DNA of 5,962 bases from Thermotoga sp. GTDB lineage: Bacteria; Thermotogota; Thermotogae; B21-G9. The stretch's first letter is position 1; each line of letters starts with the position of its first letter. The position numbers and the translations under genes are program-made. The stretch is taken from contig QNAU01000082.1 of assembly GCA_003641545.1 (NCBI GenBank), positions 1-5,962 of the forward strand, given 5' to 3'. Shown here piece by piece: positions 4,301-5,962 of this stretch. The notes below the pieces were generated by a model. That model searched no databases. It saw nothing but the letters and a program-made list of their open reading frames with translations, and had not been told where the DNA came from.

Positions 4301-5962
4301 TGGAGGAGTGATCGTGGAGCTGATTCTGTATCTGCTCATAACCTTCGGAGCGATCATAATGTTGATGCCGTTCGCATGGATGGTTGACACTTCCTTCAAA
4401 CTCCCGGGGGAAGTTGAAAGTTGGCCTCCAAGATGGACGAGTGAGAATTTTAAGAAGGAGAGAATATTGAGGGTTTTCATACACAGGGGAGGATCGACGG
4501 AACATTTTGAAGGGTTGAGCCTGAGTGAGTTCATGAATATAGCCTTCTTGAAGGTGAAGGAAAGAAAGGCTCTGAATCTCAGGATATTCGATGATCCACC
4601 GAGAAGGGGAACACTTGAAATAAGAATCGGGAGGGAAAAAGCAGATTACGCCCGTGATATCCCAAAGGAGGAATTCGAGGGGTTGATCGAAAAACTCGAA
4701 TCGCTGGATCCAATACCTTCGAATCTTGAAAAACTTCTTCGAAGGATTCGATCCAAGGATGAGCTCGATGAGATCGATATGGAAAATTTTGTGGAGGATT
4801 TGCTGAACATCATGTATTACGATGATTCCGCCCTTCTGAACAGAAGAAATTTCACCGAGAATTTTGGAAGGGATCTGAAAAAATCTCTGAGTTTCTTAGA
4901 AAAATACGGTCCAAGGCTGGTGAAGAAGATCGAAGACGGGAAGATCAAGGAAAAATTTGAAAATCTGTTGGGAGAATTGGACGAGGATATCTTCCTCATG
5001 GAACAGAGCTTGAGTGATTACAAAAAGGGAATATCGAAGAATCTGAAGGATGTGGAGGTAAGGGACATCTTGAGAAAGGTGAAAGAGCTGGTCTCCAACG
5101 ACCCAAGAAAGCTGGAAGAAGAAGATGGTGATCATTCGAAGATCTTCAACCTCGTCCACAGAAGAGTTATTCTACCCGTGGAACGTTGGCACAATCTGCT
5201 CATCTTCCACAACGATCTCAAGGAATTTTTGTCCAAGGTTCAAACCGTTGAGTTGAAGGATAACATCATCGTTGCGAGGATAAGGGAGAAGAATTCCAAG
5301 GAAGTCGTGGATGAATTCAGGCAAAAAGTGATGGAATCGAAGCTGGATCGGGAAACGAAGGATGCGATTCTGAGGATCGCGAATGAAGATTTCGAAGATC
5401 TCGTGAACCTCTTCATAAGGTGGATGGATGAGAAGGTGGTGAAACTCATAATCGGGAAATTGAAGGTCGATTTGAAAAAGGCGATAAATATTTCGGAACA
5501 GTTGAACGGGGTTCTATCGCTGTTCGAGGAGATAGCATCGGATAGGGAAGAGCTGAAGGTCGATATGGAAAGATATCTCGGTGAAGGCGATCTGTCATCT
5601 GCATTCCGTGTGATTGAGAACGTGAGCAATTCAAGCGTGAAAATCCTGAAGGGTAAGATCGAGAAGCTCCAGAAGATCGTTGGAAATCCTGAAATCCTGA
5701 GTGAAATAATCTCCACGAGATGGAAATTATTGGAATATTTGAGGAATGTGGTCGTCATCTACAACGATGTCACGACCAAGTTGGAGATGATGAGATCACC
5801 AAAAATAGTGAAAACCGTCAGATTGAAGGCTGGGAACATAATATCGGTGGAATTTGAAGAGGGTGTCAACCCAATCTGGTTCGAGGACGAGGAATACAAC
5901 GTCAAAGTGCGTTTTACCTTCACCGATCTCCTGAAGAACATCTTCCAAAACTACGTGGATGC
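4290..5962 (+). CDS. MalG-like ABC permease with giant extracytoplasmic insertion (3' end outside window)
   Basis: The frame is open from ATG 4290 to the window edge (557 complete codons, no stop), overlapping the MalF-like gene by 11 bases. The N-terminus is a typical MalG-type permease: one membrane helix (about 7-30), then MPFAWMVDTSFKLPGEVES (26-44) and WPPRW (45-49), which normally precede helix 2 by a few dozen residues. Instead, residues about 51-550 form a charged (K/E/D-rich), Cys-free, mostly helical region with no membrane-length hydrophobic stretch. The last residues, LLKNIFQNYVDA, resemble the 'ENYVxAW' segment just before helix 2, so the rest of the permease core with its EAA loop should follow downstream. 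From MalG topology the insertion would be extracytoplasmic. Codon use matches the neighbours. The alternative, a fusion or truncated permease followed by an unrelated domain, cannot be excluded without the downstream sequence. The N-terminal assignment is good; the role of the insertion is unknown. I have a vague, unchecked memory of unusually long MalG-type permeases in Thermotoga. Confidence 0.85.
   Translation, partial: MRRDGGVIVELILYLLITFGAIIMLMPFAWMVDTSFKLPGEVESWPPRWTSENFKKERILRVFIHRGGSTEHFEGLSLSEFMNIAFLKVKERKALNLRIFDDPPRRGTLEIRIGREKADYARDIPKEEFEGLIEKLESLDPIPSNLEKLLRRIRSKDELDEIDMENFVEDLLNIMYYDDSALLNRRNFTENFGRDLKKSLSFLEKYGPRLVKKIEDGKIKEKFENLLGELDEDIFLMEQSLSDYKKGISKNLKDVEVRDILRKVKELVSNDPRKLEEEDGDHSKIFNLVHRRVILPVERWHNLLIFHNDLKEFLSKVQTVELKDNIIVARIREKNSKEVVDEFRQKVMESKLDRETKDAILRIANEDFEDLVNLFIRWMDEKVVKLIIGKLKVDLKKAINISEQLNGVLSLFEEIASDREELKVDMERYLGEGDLSSAFRVIENVSNSSVKILKGKIEKLQKIVGNPEILSEIISTRWKLLEYLRNVVVIYNDVTTKLEMMRSPKIVKTVRLKAGNIISVEFEEGVNPIWFEDEEYNVKVRFTFTDLLKNIFQNYVD
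4611..5219 (+). repeat. Internal protein repeat unit 1 in the MalG-like insertion
   Basis: Residues about 108-310 form the first of two divergent tandem units. Anchors are TLEIRIGREK (108-117, strand-like), ENFVEDLLNIM (165-175), DLKKSL (195-200) and NLLIFHNDL (302-310). They recur in the same order in unit 2, offset by about 184-217 residues. Most of the unit looks helical. Identified by eye; boundaries are approximate. Confidence 0.55.
5244..5771 (+). repeat. Internal protein repeat unit 2 in the MalG-like insertion
   Basis: Residues about 319-494 repeat unit 1: NIIVARIREK (325-334), EDFEDLVNLF (366-375), DLKKAI (394-399) and NVVVIYNDV (486-494). The strand-like TVELKDNII (319-327) at its start recurs as TVRLKAGNII (509-518) after its end. 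This gives an alternation of strand hairpin, helical block, strand hairpin, helical block, strand hairpin. The homology is inferred from a manual alignment. Confidence 0.55.

Noticed and set aside
5240..5758. A 172-codon minus-strand frame opposite the MalG-like insertion
   Set aside because: Ser/Phe-rich translation typical of the complement of Lys/Glu-rich coding DNA. The plus-strand frame is open throughout, starts with a ribosome binding site and contains internal repeats.
4290..5962. Frameshift or degraded permease followed by an unrelated gene
   Set aside because: I read every codon from 4290 to 5960 and found no stop. Base use is uniform, and the NYVDA segment at the end suggests return to the permease core, so an intact insertion fits better than a broken gene.

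Overview
The window reads as one dense plus-strand gene string from a thermophilic bacterium, most likely a member of the Thermotogota. This is inferred from K/E-rich proteins, heavy use of AGA/AGG (Arg) and ATA (Ile) codons, moderate GC, overlapping genes, and an RlmH whose sequence strongly resembles the Thermotoga maritima protein as I remember it. No database search was possible. Six protein-coding genes cover almost everything. The only gap between genes is 29 bases, and I see no tRNA, rRNA, mobile element, CRISPR array, promoter or terminator.

Layout: (1) bases 1-796, the 3' part of an imidazolonepropionase gene (hutI); (2) 793-1254, rlmH, the SPOUT methyltransferase acting on 23S rRNA pseudouridine 1915, starting on the GTGA that contains the hutI stop; (3) 1284-2618, a CorC/HlyC (CNNM) family membrane protein with a DUF21 domain, paired CBS domains and a CorC_HlyC domain; (4) 2596-3033, cytidine deaminase (cdd), overlapping the previous gene by 23 bases; (5) 3011-4300, a MalF-like sugar ABC permease, again overlapping by 23 bases; (6) 4290 to the window end, a MalG-like ABC permease with no stop codon before the edge.

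The first four genes are housekeeping or salvage functions (histidine breakdown, ribosome maturation, Mg2+/cation handling, pyrimidine salvage) that share no pathway. They are probably together because of operon compaction. The last two form the membrane pair of an importer of the carbohydrate-uptake type. Its substrate-binding protein and ATPase are not in view.

The most interesting part is this permease pair. The MalG-like protein has a normal first membrane helix and 'SFK' segment and then runs for about 500 residues without a membrane segment or a cysteine. Only at the window edge does it reach what looks like the usual 'NYVDA' segment that precedes helix 2. The inserted region should lie outside the cytoplasm and contains two divergent tandem repeats of about 190-200 residues, with beta-strand-like hairpins alternating with long helical blocks. 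Its MalF-like partner carries its own insertion at about the same topological point, roughly 125 residues rich in extra membrane segments.
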